Source of the DNA: an uncultured Lachnospiraceae bacterium
Lineage (GTDB): Bacteria > Bacillota > Clostridia > Lachnospirales > Lachnospiraceae
NCBI GenBank assembly: GCA_947626915.1
Contig: CANQUA010000037.1
Coordinates: forward strand, 1 to 33,697
DNA: 33,697 nt
Reading direction: 5' to 3'
This document shows, one piece after another, positions 7,080 through 14,552 of this stretch. The notes beneath the pieces were generated by a model that saw nothing but the letters and a program-made list of their open reading frames with translations, was not told the DNA's origin and searched no databases. The number at the start of each line of letters is the position of its first letter. The first letter of the stretch is position 1. The translations under genes were made by a program, and so were the position numbers.

Positions 7080-8519
7080 TTAATACAGCAGGCGGACAAC
7101 GTCCGCGTCCGTGACAATGCTCAGCGGCTGGATTTTGAGCCGGCGTTCGGCGGCGTCATACCAAAACGCCCCCAGAAGCACCTGATTTTCCAGCAAAGCG
7201 GCGTCGGGCAGAGCAGACAGCCGGGAGATGGTAGGCTCCAGGCCGGGCATATCCCCCAGGGCCACTGCGACGCCGTTTTCATCCTGTACCACCAGAGCGT
7301 CCCCCGCCTTTCCGATACGCCGGAAACGCAGCAGGCTGCAGAGCATGGGATCAGACAGGGTATTTTTCAGGATGTTTTTCGCGTTCCTGGCCTCGGCCGC
7401 CAGGGATGCCGCCGCATAGGCCCGGAGGGCAGCGCAGTCCGCCGCCGTCAGCTCCCCGAAGGCGGCCTCCTCCCAGCGGATCCGCCGGTTGCCCTCGCCG
7501 GGATAATAAACGGCGGTGGGAACCGTTACGGCGCCAAAAACGGTGTCGTCCTGTTTAATGTATTTCAGGGCCTTGAAAGGCCGGTAGTTGCAGGTCACGC
7601 TGATCTCGCCGGTGTCCAGATCCGCCCAGACACCGGTGTCGGTGAACTGGTTCCGGGCCTCGTCGGCGCTGACCCAGAAAGCCAGCTGGGCCAGCCGCGC
7701 GTTTTCCTTACAGAGCCCCAGGGCGGCCAGCTCGTCCAACTTCCACACGCCGCCCAAATCCTCGAAGAGGGCGCTGTCGTCCTGGCCCACGTCGCCGCTG
7801 TCCAGCTTCTGACTCAGGTACTGTTTTGACTTCTTCACCAGCGCCCAAAGACGCTCCAGGGTGTCGATGGCGGCCTCATAGTGCCCGTCGCCGCCGTCAT
7901 TTTGGAAAGCGGAAATCTCAAAAATCAGCTGGTTCAGCAGCGCCTGGGGGCCGGGGAGGTAGTAATCCCCCAGCTGTTTGACCAGATTCCGATAGGTGGG
8001 CAGGGCCGCGCCTCCCATGGAGCCAAGGCCGGCGTTCAGCAGGTCCCGGACCAGCTGCTCGGTCAGCTCCACGCCCTCCAGCTGCTTTTGCAGCTTCTTG
8101 GTCCGGGCGGCCTTATTGACCCTGGGCGGCGTCCTGGGGGCGTCAGGCTCCTTTGGCGCGGCGGCTTTGGCGGCCCGCGCCTCCTTTTTGGCCCGCTTTT
8201 GCAGGATATCCTCGGGAATGGGCTGTACTGCAAAGTCCTTTCCGGCCATGATCTCATAGAGCAGGGCCAGGGAGTGCTTACAGGGAAACTGATGGCTGGG
8301 GCAGGAACAGCGGAACACCGGGGCGGCGGGCTCTAAAAAGTCCGCGGAGGTGATATAGCTGCTCTTGCCGCTGCCGGTACACTCCCCCAGGTAGAACGTG
8401 TCATCCTCGGAGCGTTCCAGCCGGATGAATCCTCCTTTTTGTGATATTTTTCGTCCATTGACGCTGGCCGCCGGGTTGGGGGCCAGGGAGTCGATGAACT
8501 GCTGGGTAATCTCTCGCAC
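7080..8519 (-). CDS. SWIM zinc-finger protein (YehQ-like)
   Basis: A 479-residue protein with a SWIM zinc-binding motif near the N-terminus: RCSCPSHQFPCKH, ligands C71, C73, C80 and H82 (CxC-x6-CxH). SWIM domains bind DNA or protein partners and occur in transposases, SNF2 proteins and the YehQ family. A lysine/alanine-rich linker (about 105-150, KKEARAAKAAAPKEPDAP) joins it to a larger domain of unknown function. The start is a GTG; AGGATG lies 7 nt upstream. A TATAAT box 35 nt upstream suggests its own promoter, separating this gene and those after it from the VWA gene 498 nt upstream. Partner in a MoxR/VWA machine by context; actual ligand unknown. Confidence 0.82.
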   Translation of the reverse strand: MREITQQFIDSLAPNPAASVNGRKISQKGGFIRLERSEDDTFYLGECTGSGKSSYITSADFLEPAAPVFRCSCPSHQFPCKHSLALLYEIMAGKDFAVQPIPEDILQKRAKKEARAAKAAAPKEPDAPRTPPRVNKAARTKKLQKQLEGVELTEQLVRDLLNAGLGSMGGAALPTYRNLVKQLGDYYLPGPQALLNQLIFEISAFQNDGGDGHYEAAIDTLERLWALVKKSKQYLSQKLDSGDVGQDDSALFEDLGGVWKLDELAALGLCKENARLAQLAFWVSADEARNQFTDTGVWADLDTGEISVTCNYRPFKALKYIKQDDTVFGAVTVPTAVYYPGEGNRRIRWEEAAFGELTAADCAALRAYAAASLAAEARNAKNILKNTLSDPMLCSLLRFRRIGKAGDALVVQDENGVAVALGDMPGLEPTISRLSALPDAALLENQVLLGAFWYDAAERRLKIQPLSIVTDADVVRLLY

Positions 8520-8553
8520 AAAACCACATCCTTTCTGCTGACGTACGGTACAT

Positions 8554-8582
8554 ATTATACATCACCCTATCTGAAAGCAAAA
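8554..8582 (-). promoter_or_regulatory. Probable promoter of the SWIM-to-DUF5682 genes
   Basis: TATAAT (8559-8554, minus strand) is a perfect -10 box about 35 nt upstream of the GTG start. The -35 region at 16-17 nt spacing is weak (TTTTGC/TTTGCT), so either the promoter is weak or an activator is needed. Confidence 0.5.
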
Positions 8583-8591
8583 GAGGGTTCT

Positions 8592-8791
8592 GTTAAATTT
8601 CTGCCCGGTAAATGGTTACCGTTCACTCCGCGCCATTCGCAAAGCCGCGCTTACGCGCTTTCCATCGCTTCGCGATTACCTTTGCTCATAAAATGGCGCT
8701 CCCTTCGTCCGTCCATCCAAGAGCAGATATTCGCGCAAGCACGAATCTGCCCCTTGGCTGGCGGACGAGTGAACCGTAGCAGTAAATTTCC
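8592..8791. repeat. Highly structured intergenic element between VWA and SWIM genes
   Basis: An imperfect large inverted repeat bounds the element: AAATTTCTGC (8597-8606) and GTTCACTC (8621-8628) against GAGTGAAC (8767-8774) and GCAGTAAATTT (about 8779-8789). Inside are two branched stems. The first pairs GCGCCATT (8630-8637) and GCAAAG with CTTTGC and AATGGCGC (8692-8699), enclosing two small hairpins (GCGCTTACGCGC and ATCGCTTCGCGAT). The second pairs GTCCG (8707-8711), CCAAG and GCAGATATTCG with CGAATCTGC, CTTGG and CGGAC (8762-8766). No reading frame is credible. It looks like a dispersed clostridial intergenic repeat or a small structured RNA; other copies would lie outside the window. 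Confidence 0.6.
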
Positions 8792-8886
8792 GGCCGGAAC
8801 CATTGCCCGGCAAACGCCGCGTCGGCATGGAGTCAGACAATGCCCAATCCGGGAGGGAACGCCCTGTCTGCCACAGGAAATAAACA

Positions 8887-8923
8887 CAGCGCCCCAGGCC
8901 AGGCGAACTGGCCTGAGGCGCTG
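8887..8923 (-). terminator. Probable terminator of the VWA gene
   Basis: A 16-bp stem (8887-8902 with 8908-8923) closes a 5-nt loop. On the minus-strand RNA it is fully paired with one G-U, has a UUCGC loop and is followed by TGTTTATTT. It is about 95 nt after the VWA stop; a less regular GC-rich hairpin lies directly after the stop at about 8985-9012. Confidence 0.6.
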
Positions 8924-9017
8924 AAATTTCAATGCTTTCTTTACGCCGTACCAGGCGGAACCACCGGCCGGACATCATAAACGAGGCCCCCGCCGCGGCT
9001 CAGCGGGGCGGCCCTGA

Positions 9018-10202
9018 TTAGGAATGAGAAGCGCGGCGAAGCGTTTGAAATTCATTCAGATCCTGTCCCTTCAGCGCCCGCTCCAGCAGCTGGGGCAGCA
9101 GTTCCGGGCTACAGGCAAAAACCGGGATGTCCAGTCCTGCCACTTTCTGAGCCATCTGGGTATCGCAGCAGGGCCTGCCCTGGCCGGAAATGGCCAGCAG
9201 GCACACCACCGTGACGCCGTCCTCTTTCATCTCCCCCAGCCGCCGCAGCAGGGCCGCCCGGTTGCCCCCTTCCTCCAGGTCGGTAATCAGGAAGAACAGG
9301 GTTTTTCGGGGATTCTCCACAAACTTCTGACAGTAGGCCACCGATTTGTCGATATCGGTCCCGCCTCCCAGCTGGAAGCCGAAGAGCAAGTCCACCGGGT
9401 CGGCGCACTGGTCCGTCAAATCCACGATGTTGGTGTCGAAAGCCACCACCCGGGTTTTCAGCGAGGCCATGCTGGCCAGAATGCAGCTCATAACGGAAGC
9501 ATAGATCACGGACTCTCCCATGGAGCCGCTCTGATCCACATCCAGAATAACCGTCCACTTGTTTGCGCCGGCGGCGTTTGTGCGGTCAAAGAAATAAAAT
9601 TTCTCCGGAATGATGGTCCGCCGCGCCGGGTCATAGTGTTTGAGATTTCGGTCAATGGTCCGTTTGTAGTCCAGGGCCGCTGCAGATGGGATGGGAGAAT
9701 GTGTCCGCCGGTTCACCGCCGCCGTCACCGCCCGGCGGATGTCCTGCTCCAGGAGTTTATTGATCTCGTCCACAATTCTCCTGATATAGATTCGAACGCT
9801 CTCCTTGCTGCGCCTGGGAATCTGCTCTTTCAGCATGAGAATGGCAGCGGCCAGATCCAGGTCGGGCTCCAGATTTTCCAGCAGCTCAGGCTCGAGGAGC
9901 AGCTGTTTCAGGCCGCATCGGTTCATGGCGTCCCCCTGAATAACGGTGACCAGATCCCGGTCAAAGAGCGTTCGCACATCACCCAGCCATCGGGCAATCT
10001 GAGGGTTAGAGGGTCCGCGGCCCGCGCCTGCGCCGCTGGGTCCGAAACCTCCGGCATCCGCCCGATTATAGATGGCGGCCAGGGCCTGGTCCATCAGGTC
10101 GAACTCACCGGTGAGTTCCCCGCCGCCCATATCGGAAAACCGCTGCCGGCTGTCTGAACCCAGAATGAGCCGCCAGCGCCGGATGCGGGTCTGGTCGTCC
10201 AT
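9018..10202 (-). CDS. VWA-domain protein (YehP-like), partner of the MoxR ATPase
   Basis: A 394-residue protein with a C-terminal von Willebrand factor A domain. The metal-ion-dependent adhesion site is complete: DQSGS (223-227), threonine T282 in GGGTDID, and D308 in LITDLEEGG. The N-terminal half is helical with a glycine-rich linker near residue 50-65. VWA proteins encoded beside MoxR ATPases act as adaptors presenting a client to the ATPase. The frame extends to an ATG at 10229, but GGGAGA stands about 7 nt before the ATG at 10202, and the resulting length fits YehP (about 380). It is the first gene of the cluster; the right copy of the 23-bp repeat lies 28 nt upstream of the start and so may form part of its leader or promoter. 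Confidence 0.85.
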   Translation of the reverse strand: MDDQTRIRRWRLILGSDSRQRFSDMGGGELTGEFDLMDQALAAIYNRADAGGFGPSGAGAGRGPSNPQIARWLGDVRTLFDRDLVTVIQGDAMNRCGLKQLLLEPELLENLEPDLDLAAAILMLKEQIPRRSKESVRIYIRRIVDEINKLLEQDIRRAVTAAVNRRTHSPIPSAAALDYKRTIDRNLKHYDPARRTIIPEKFYFFDRTNAAGANKWTVILDVDQSGSMGESVIYASVMSCILASMASLKTRVVAFDTNIVDLTDQCADPVDLLFGFQLGGGTDIDKSVAYCQKFVENPRKTLFFLITDLEEGGNRAALLRRLGEMKEDGVTVVCLLAISGQGRPCCDTQMAQKVAGLDIPVFACSPELLPQLLERALKGQDLNEFQTLRRASHS

Positions 10203-10230
10203 ATCGATCTCTCCCTTCCATAAGCGCATC

Positions 10231-10253
10231 TATCTCTGCATCTCCATTTTGTT
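10231..10253. repeat. Right copy of the 23-bp direct repeat flanking the MoxR cluster
   Basis: Identical in sequence and orientation to 1469-1491. The identity ends exactly: beyond it the left copy continues GCTACGG and the right copy ACAACAA. It sits between the VWA start and a GC-rich stretch (10254-10380) in which I see no gene. Confidence 0.85.
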
Positions 10254-10380
10254 ACAACAACCTGCACCGCCCCGTCCCCGCGCCCGTCCCATACCGGTCC
10301 CTTTCCCCGGTCCGGTCCGCAACGGCGCCGGGCACGTTCCGGCCGCCCCGGCATTGCCGCGGAACTGCCGGATGAAGGTC

Positions 10381-10416
10381 AAAAGGGCCGCCGCCCGAAA
10401 TCATTCGCACGGCGGC
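10381..10416 (-). terminator. Intrinsic terminator of the beta-helix surface protein
   Basis: On the minus strand GCCGCCGTGCGAA (10416-10404) pairs with TTCGGGCGGCGGC (10399-10387) over 13 positions with one mismatch and one G-U, closing a 4-nt loop and followed by CCCTTTT. It lies 14 nt after the stop of the gene at 10430. Confidence 0.75.
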
Positions 10417-10429
10417 TCCGACGCGTCGC

Positions 10430-12367
10430 TTACTCCGCCAGTTCGTCCGGCAGAATGTAAAATGTGCTGGTCGTATCGCCCAAAAGCTCCGCGGCCTTTT
10501 CTTTCAGATCCGGATCGTCGATATACCATACGTCAGAGAATGCGGCGAACAGGCGGCCGGGGTGCTGCACGTAAACATTGTTGCCGTAATCCGGGTCCGT
10601 CCCGAAATCGTCGCTGCGGTTGCGGTAAACGTTGAGCAGCGCATTGTTTGTAAAACCGTTTTCCGTACAGTAAAAGACATTGTCCCGGATCAGGCACTTG
10701 CCGAAATGGTGCGGCGGCATGGACACCGAACCCTGCGAATAGCGGTACCCGCCGCTGTCAAACGATCCGGTATGCCAGATCTGATTGCCTGTTACCTGCA
10801 CATCGTCCAGATACTGAATCGCCTCAGCCGTCGCATCCATCGAAATTCCCATGGTATCCACCATCACATTATCCTGGATGTAATAAAACCCGTGAATGAT
10901 TTCGGTCTCATTCAGATTACATTCAAATGTGATCGCGGCTCCGTCGTGGAAATAATTGTGCCGGAACGTGGAATTGCACACGACGCTGTAAATGCCGTCG
11001 CCGTGAACAAATACCGTGTTCCCGCCGTCTGCGTAAGAATGATAGTCAAAAACGCAGCCGCCGCTGTAGCCGAACTCGCAGTTCTGGACGATCGTATCAT
11101 GGACGGCGTCGTAATCCTCTTCTTTCTGGGCCGTTTTAATATCGGCGACGCCGCTGTAGCGGAAACTCAGATTGTCGAGAACGATATTCGGAACGCTCAG
11201 CCATACGCTGGCCGTCATATTGTGCTGGGCAAACTCTACGGAATCAAACAACGCTCCCGGATTCCCGGCGTCATAGCGCACATAGACCGGCCCCAGGCCG
11301 TCAGGATGGCCGTATACGCCGTCCGTGCAGACCACCTCCGGGCGGCAGAGGAACGTCGCGTCCTCCATCAGCGTTTCCCAGGGCGTGTAGAGACGGTCCT
11401 TGAGCTGCACGCTGTAATCCGCCTGCATCAAAAATTGATCGTTCTCGCAGGAGATGTATCCGGTTTCCGGCGTCCAGGCCTCGTAAACGCGCCGGACGAC
11501 CACCTCGCCGCCGCCCAGCACGACCATGGCAGTGTCCGGGAGGGAACGATAAAATTTCCAGATTTTCTTGCCCGTATCGTCCGAATAAACCAGCTCCCAT
11601 TTTTCCGCGCCGGTCCCGTTTTCCCAGGACGGCGTGATGATCGGCTTCGGCCCCTCGCCATAGGCGGAATACGTCACGCCGGGAGAATTGATCTCAAGGC
11701 CGGGCACGCCGTCTTCCCCGTAGCGGAAAATGTCGCCGCGCTTAAAGAAGATCGCGTCGCCGGGCTGCAGCGGCTTGTAAATGGTGTTAGAGAGATTCTG
11801 CCACGCCGTCTCCGGCGTCAGGCCGTCGTTCATATCGTTGCCCGTGCTGCTGGACACATAATACGCCGTGCCCGTGTACGTTTCGCCCGGGATAAATGTA
11901 TCCGAACGAACAATGGCCGTCTCCGAATTCTGGATCTCGTCGATCGCGGCCCGGAGCCGGGCTTTCAGCGCCTGATCTTCCTCTTTTGTGATCACGGCGG
12001 CCCCGCCCGTTCTGTCTTCCTCTTTCTGCGTCCCACTTTCAGCGTCCGCGTTCTGTGCTGCGGGCGCTGAGGCCCGGTTCTTCACCGCGCCGTTTTCCAT
12101 CCACGCGCCGTCTGCATTCACCGTGTAACCGTCCGGCGTCGTAGTGCCGGCGTACATATAACCCGCCGCATCGAAGCAGTAACACTCTTCCACGCCGTCC
12201 TGATTGCCGTCCAGCCACTTCCATTCGCCGTGCGGATAACTGCCGTCGTCGTTTCTCCACCACCAGCCGGCGTCATCTTTCAGCCACTGCCCCGCAAAAG
12301 CCGTCATGTTTCCCGCCATCGCCGCCGTCAGCACCAGGGCGGCTGCCGCCATCCATTTCTTCCTCAT
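10430..12367 (-). CDS. Secreted cell-wall-binding protein with right-handed beta-helix
   Basis: A 645-residue exported protein. MRKKWMAAAALVLTAAMAGN followed by MTAFAG is a signal peptide; next come choline-binding-type wall repeats (WLKDDAGWWWRNDDGSYPHG and YCFDAAGYMYAGTTTPDGYT), a short charged linker (QNADAESGTQKEEDRTGG) and, from about residue 150, a domain starting TYTGTAYYVSSSTGNDMNDG, the typical entry to parallel beta-helix enzymes of polysaccharide lyase or glycosidase type. Later segments (VPNIVLDNLSFRYSGVADI, DTIVQNCEFGYSGGCVFDY, NSTFRHNYFHDGAAITFE) are helix coils. It is likely wall-attached and acts on, or binds, a glycan. The ATG at 12367 with AGAGGAA upstream is chosen over 12406 because it gives a normal signal peptide. 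It has its own consensus promoter and terminator. Substrate unknown. Confidence 0.78.
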   Translation of the reverse strand: MRKKWMAAAALVLTAAMAGNMTAFAGQWLKDDAGWWWRNDDGSYPHGEWKWLDGNQDGVEECYCFDAAGYMYAGTTTPDGYTVNADGAWMENGAVKNRASAPAAQNADAESGTQKEEDRTGGAAVITKEEDQALKARLRAAIDEIQNSETAIVRSDTFIPGETYTGTAYYVSSSTGNDMNDGLTPETAWQNLSNTIYKPLQPGDAIFFKRGDIFRYGEDGVPGLEINSPGVTYSAYGEGPKPIITPSWENGTGAEKWELVYSDDTGKKIWKFYRSLPDTAMVVLGGGEVVVRRVYEAWTPETGYISCENDQFLMQADYSVQLKDRLYTPWETLMEDATFLCRPEVVCTDGVYGHPDGLGPVYVRYDAGNPGALFDSVEFAQHNMTASVWLSVPNIVLDNLSFRYSGVADIKTAQKEEDYDAVHDTIVQNCEFGYSGGCVFDYHSYADGGNTVFVHGDGIYSVVCNSTFRHNYFHDGAAITFECNLNETEIIHGFYYIQDNVMVDTMGISMDATAEAIQYLDDVQVTGNQIWHTGSFDSGGYRYSQGSVSMPPHHFGKCLIRDNVFYCTENGFTNNALLNVYRNRSDDFGTDPDYGNNVYVQHPGRLFAAFSDVWYIDDPDLKEKAAELLGDTTSTFYILPDELAE

Positions 12368-12418
12368 ACACGTTCCTCTCATTTTGTTTGAACATTTTCC
12401 GGACATCCTGATAATTTA

Positions 12419-12446
12419 ATTATAATCTCTGCAATGACTTTGTCAA
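12419..12446 (-). promoter_or_regulatory. Consensus sigma-A promoter of the beta-helix gene
   Basis: On the minus strand TTGACA (12446-12441) and TATAAT (12424-12419) both match the consensus perfectly, with 16-nt spacing. It lies in the 93-nt gap after the DUF2079 gene, so the surface protein can be expressed independently and probably strongly. Confidence 0.85.
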
Positions 12447-12460
12447 TCTTTCTTCTATGT

Positions 12461-14428
12461 TTAGCGGAGCAGCGTCTCGGGCCGCCCCCTGCGGTAGATC
12501 GCCAGCACAGAATCCAGTCTCTCATATTCCTCATATCCATTCGCCTCCAGCAGTTCCGTCAGGTTGTCAAGACCATTGTCCCGGCCGCCTGACGCGTATT
12601 TTTGGTAATCGCTGTCCGAGGACAGGTCCAGAACAATATATTCGGCGGACAGCAAATGCTCCGCGGAACAATAACGGATGTCATAGAGCGTTTCCCGCCG
12701 GGAAAGATAAGCGGTGTAAAATGTGGAAGCGGCGGCCGGCGCATGCTCCGGAATCGTGTCCAGCGTGTCCCGGATATTTTGATAATATTCATAATACCGG
12801 ACCGCCTGCACCGGGTAACGCGCCGCCTTAGGCACGACTGCCCCGCCAAAACCAGCCGCGCTGACCAAAACGGCGGCGGCCAGGACGAGGAAGCGGCGCC
12901 GTCCATTCCGCAGGTCCGACAAATTCAAAACGGTCAGATAAATAAGAGACGCGCCGGAACCGAACATATATTGAAAGAAAATATCGTGCTGATACCGATA
13001 ATCGGACATGAGATTCACCAGGATATAGGGAATCAGCAAAATATACCTCTCATACCGCCGCGTCAGCAGCGGCAGCCCCAGAAGCGGCAGAAGCGTCATC
13101 GCGATAAAACGCAGTTTTTCCGTGTCTGCACATTCGTAAACCGCTTTCATGGGATTCAGAAACACGGACCTGACGACCGCCGCCAGGGAAGAAGAACCGT
13201 CATACAGAAAATTCCCGTAACGGTACGTCATAACGCCGTCCCCGTACCGCGCCAGGTATCCTGTTGCGAGAAAGAACCATCCCAGCGACGCCGCCAGCAA
13301 TGCGGTCCCGACCGCAAGGTTCCGCCAATCCGGCTTTCCGGGCCGCAGAACGGTTCTGACGATCAGCCACAGCGCCGCTGCCGCCACATAGACAGCGGCA
13401 TCCTCTTTCACCATCCAGACCAGGACGGCCGCCCCAATGGTCAGGGCGGAACGCCCGCTTTCGATTCCGCAGAACATCCAGAGAATCAGCGGCGTCAGGA
13501 AACAGTTTTCGTGAAGATCGTAACCGGCTCCGCCGGAATAAGCCGGGTACAGAAACAAAACGGCGCAGAGCATGACTCTCTGTCCGCCTGTCAGGCTGCG
13601 GCGCTTCCCGATTTCCCAAAGCGGGATCACGGCGGACGTCATTACCGCGGCCTGGAGCACCTGCAGCGCGGCGGGCACGGGCGCCAGCCGGTAAAACGGC
13701 AGCATGAGGTAATAAATCGGGGAAACATGCACGGCAAAATGAGACAGCAGACCATCCCGCTCCAGCGTCGTCATGGGCAGGCCGGACTCTTTCATGTAGT
13801 AAAACATCTGGGAAAAGATGCCGAAATCATAGGTCGGGGAACTGAAGCAATACACCCGGCCTACCGTCCACGCGCTGACAAACAGGAAAAAAGCGGCGGA
13901 CAATCCCGCGGAAAGCCAGAGATACACCCGGCGCGTTCGTTTCGGGGCCAGGGCGAATTCATGGAGTTTGCCGCGATGTCCTGGTTCTGCCGCAGGCTCC
14001 CGGGACCCGTCCCAGCCATAAACGGCGAACAGAATCAGCACTGCCAGCACCCCGGCACAGATCATCAGAAATCCCTGCCCTCCGGACGCGCGCAGAGCGG
14101 AAACAATCAGAACCGCACCGGCCGCAGCCATCCCCCACCGCTCAAAGATTCTCGTATTTAAGGAACAGGACAGCCCGGTTAGAAAAAAGAAAATGGTACC
14201 GGTTATTCCAACCACCCGCGCAGGCGACATATTCGCCAGCCCGTTTAACAACGCCAGGTCCCGCAGTTCGCCCGGAAGCATAATATATTCTGCCGTCACC
14301 GCCGACAGCCAGGAAAGAATGATACGGCGCACAAAGCCGGGAACCGAAAGGAAGGCCCGGCCGGCGTCCTTATGTAAGAAATGACGTCCCCGGTCTGTTT
14401 TTCGCGCCCAAAATTTGTATTTTAACAT
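12461..14428 (-). CDS. DUF2079 family multi-pass membrane protein
   Basis: A 655-residue integral membrane protein with about a dozen hydrophobic segments. The diagnostic DUF2079 region is TYDFGIFSQMFYYMKESGLP, then HFAVHVSPIYYLMLPFYRLA and LQVLQAAVMTSAVIPLWEIG. The family has the layout of GT-C glycosyltransferases or lipid-linked sugar transferases: an early acidic residue on the outer face, many helices, and a C-terminal outer domain (here about residues 535-655 with YEYYQNIRDTLDTIPEHAPA). Activity is not established. The basic N-terminus (MLKYKFWARKTDRGRHFLHK) is cytoplasmic. GGGAGGTGTT stands before the ATG but can pair with an upstream complement, suggesting translational control. It follows the sensor kinase gene by 124 nt and may be in the same operon. 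Confidence 0.82.
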   Translation of the reverse strand: MLKYKFWARKTDRGRHFLHKDAGRAFLSVPGFVRRIILSWLSAVTAEYIMLPGELRDLALLNGLANMSPARVVGITGTIFFFLTGLSCSLNTRIFERWGMAAAGAVLIVSALRASGGQGFLMICAGVLAVLILFAVYGWDGSREPAAEPGHRGKLHEFALAPKRTRRVYLWLSAGLSAAFFLFVSAWTVGRVYCFSSPTYDFGIFSQMFYYMKESGLPMTTLERDGLLSHFAVHVSPIYYLMLPFYRLAPVPAALQVLQAAVMTSAVIPLWEIGKRRSLTGGQRVMLCAVLFLYPAYSGGAGYDLHENCFLTPLILWMFCGIESGRSALTIGAAVLVWMVKEDAAVYVAAAALWLIVRTVLRPGKPDWRNLAVGTALLAASLGWFFLATGYLARYGDGVMTYRYGNFLYDGSSSLAAVVRSVFLNPMKAVYECADTEKLRFIAMTLLPLLGLPLLTRRYERYILLIPYILVNLMSDYRYQHDIFFQYMFGSGASLIYLTVLNLSDLRNGRRRFLVLAAAVLVSAAGFGGAVVPKAARYPVQAVRYYEYYQNIRDTLDTIPEHAPAAASTFYTAYLSRRETLYDIRYCSAEHLLSAEYIVLDLSSDSDYQKYASGGRDNGLDNLTELLEANGYEEYERLDSVLAIYRRGRPETLLR

Positions 14429-14432
14429 GACA

Positions 14433-14466
14433 ACACCTCCCGCTGCCTAAATGGTACAGGAGGTGT
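14433..14466 (-). promoter_or_regulatory. Hairpin that can hide the ribosome-binding site of the DUF2079 gene
   Basis: On the minus-strand RNA, ACACCTCC (14466-14459) is exactly complementary to GGAGGTGT (14440-14433), which contains the Shine-Dalgarno site 5-9 nt before the ATG at 14428; the loop is 18 nt. Closing this 8-bp stem would block initiation. No U-tract follows, so it is not a terminator. Confidence 0.55.
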
Positions 14467-14552
14467 CTTTCATAAAATCGGGATAAATCTTACAAGTCTC
14501 TTTCAGTTTCCGGCGGGTCCGCGTTCGGTCCGGCCCGTTTCCGACAGTCTTT

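Noticed and set aside
10254-10354. Extension of a minus-strand frame upstream of the VWA gene
   Set aside because: Arg/Gly-rich, low-complexity and not in frame with the VWA start at 10202; no ribosome site.
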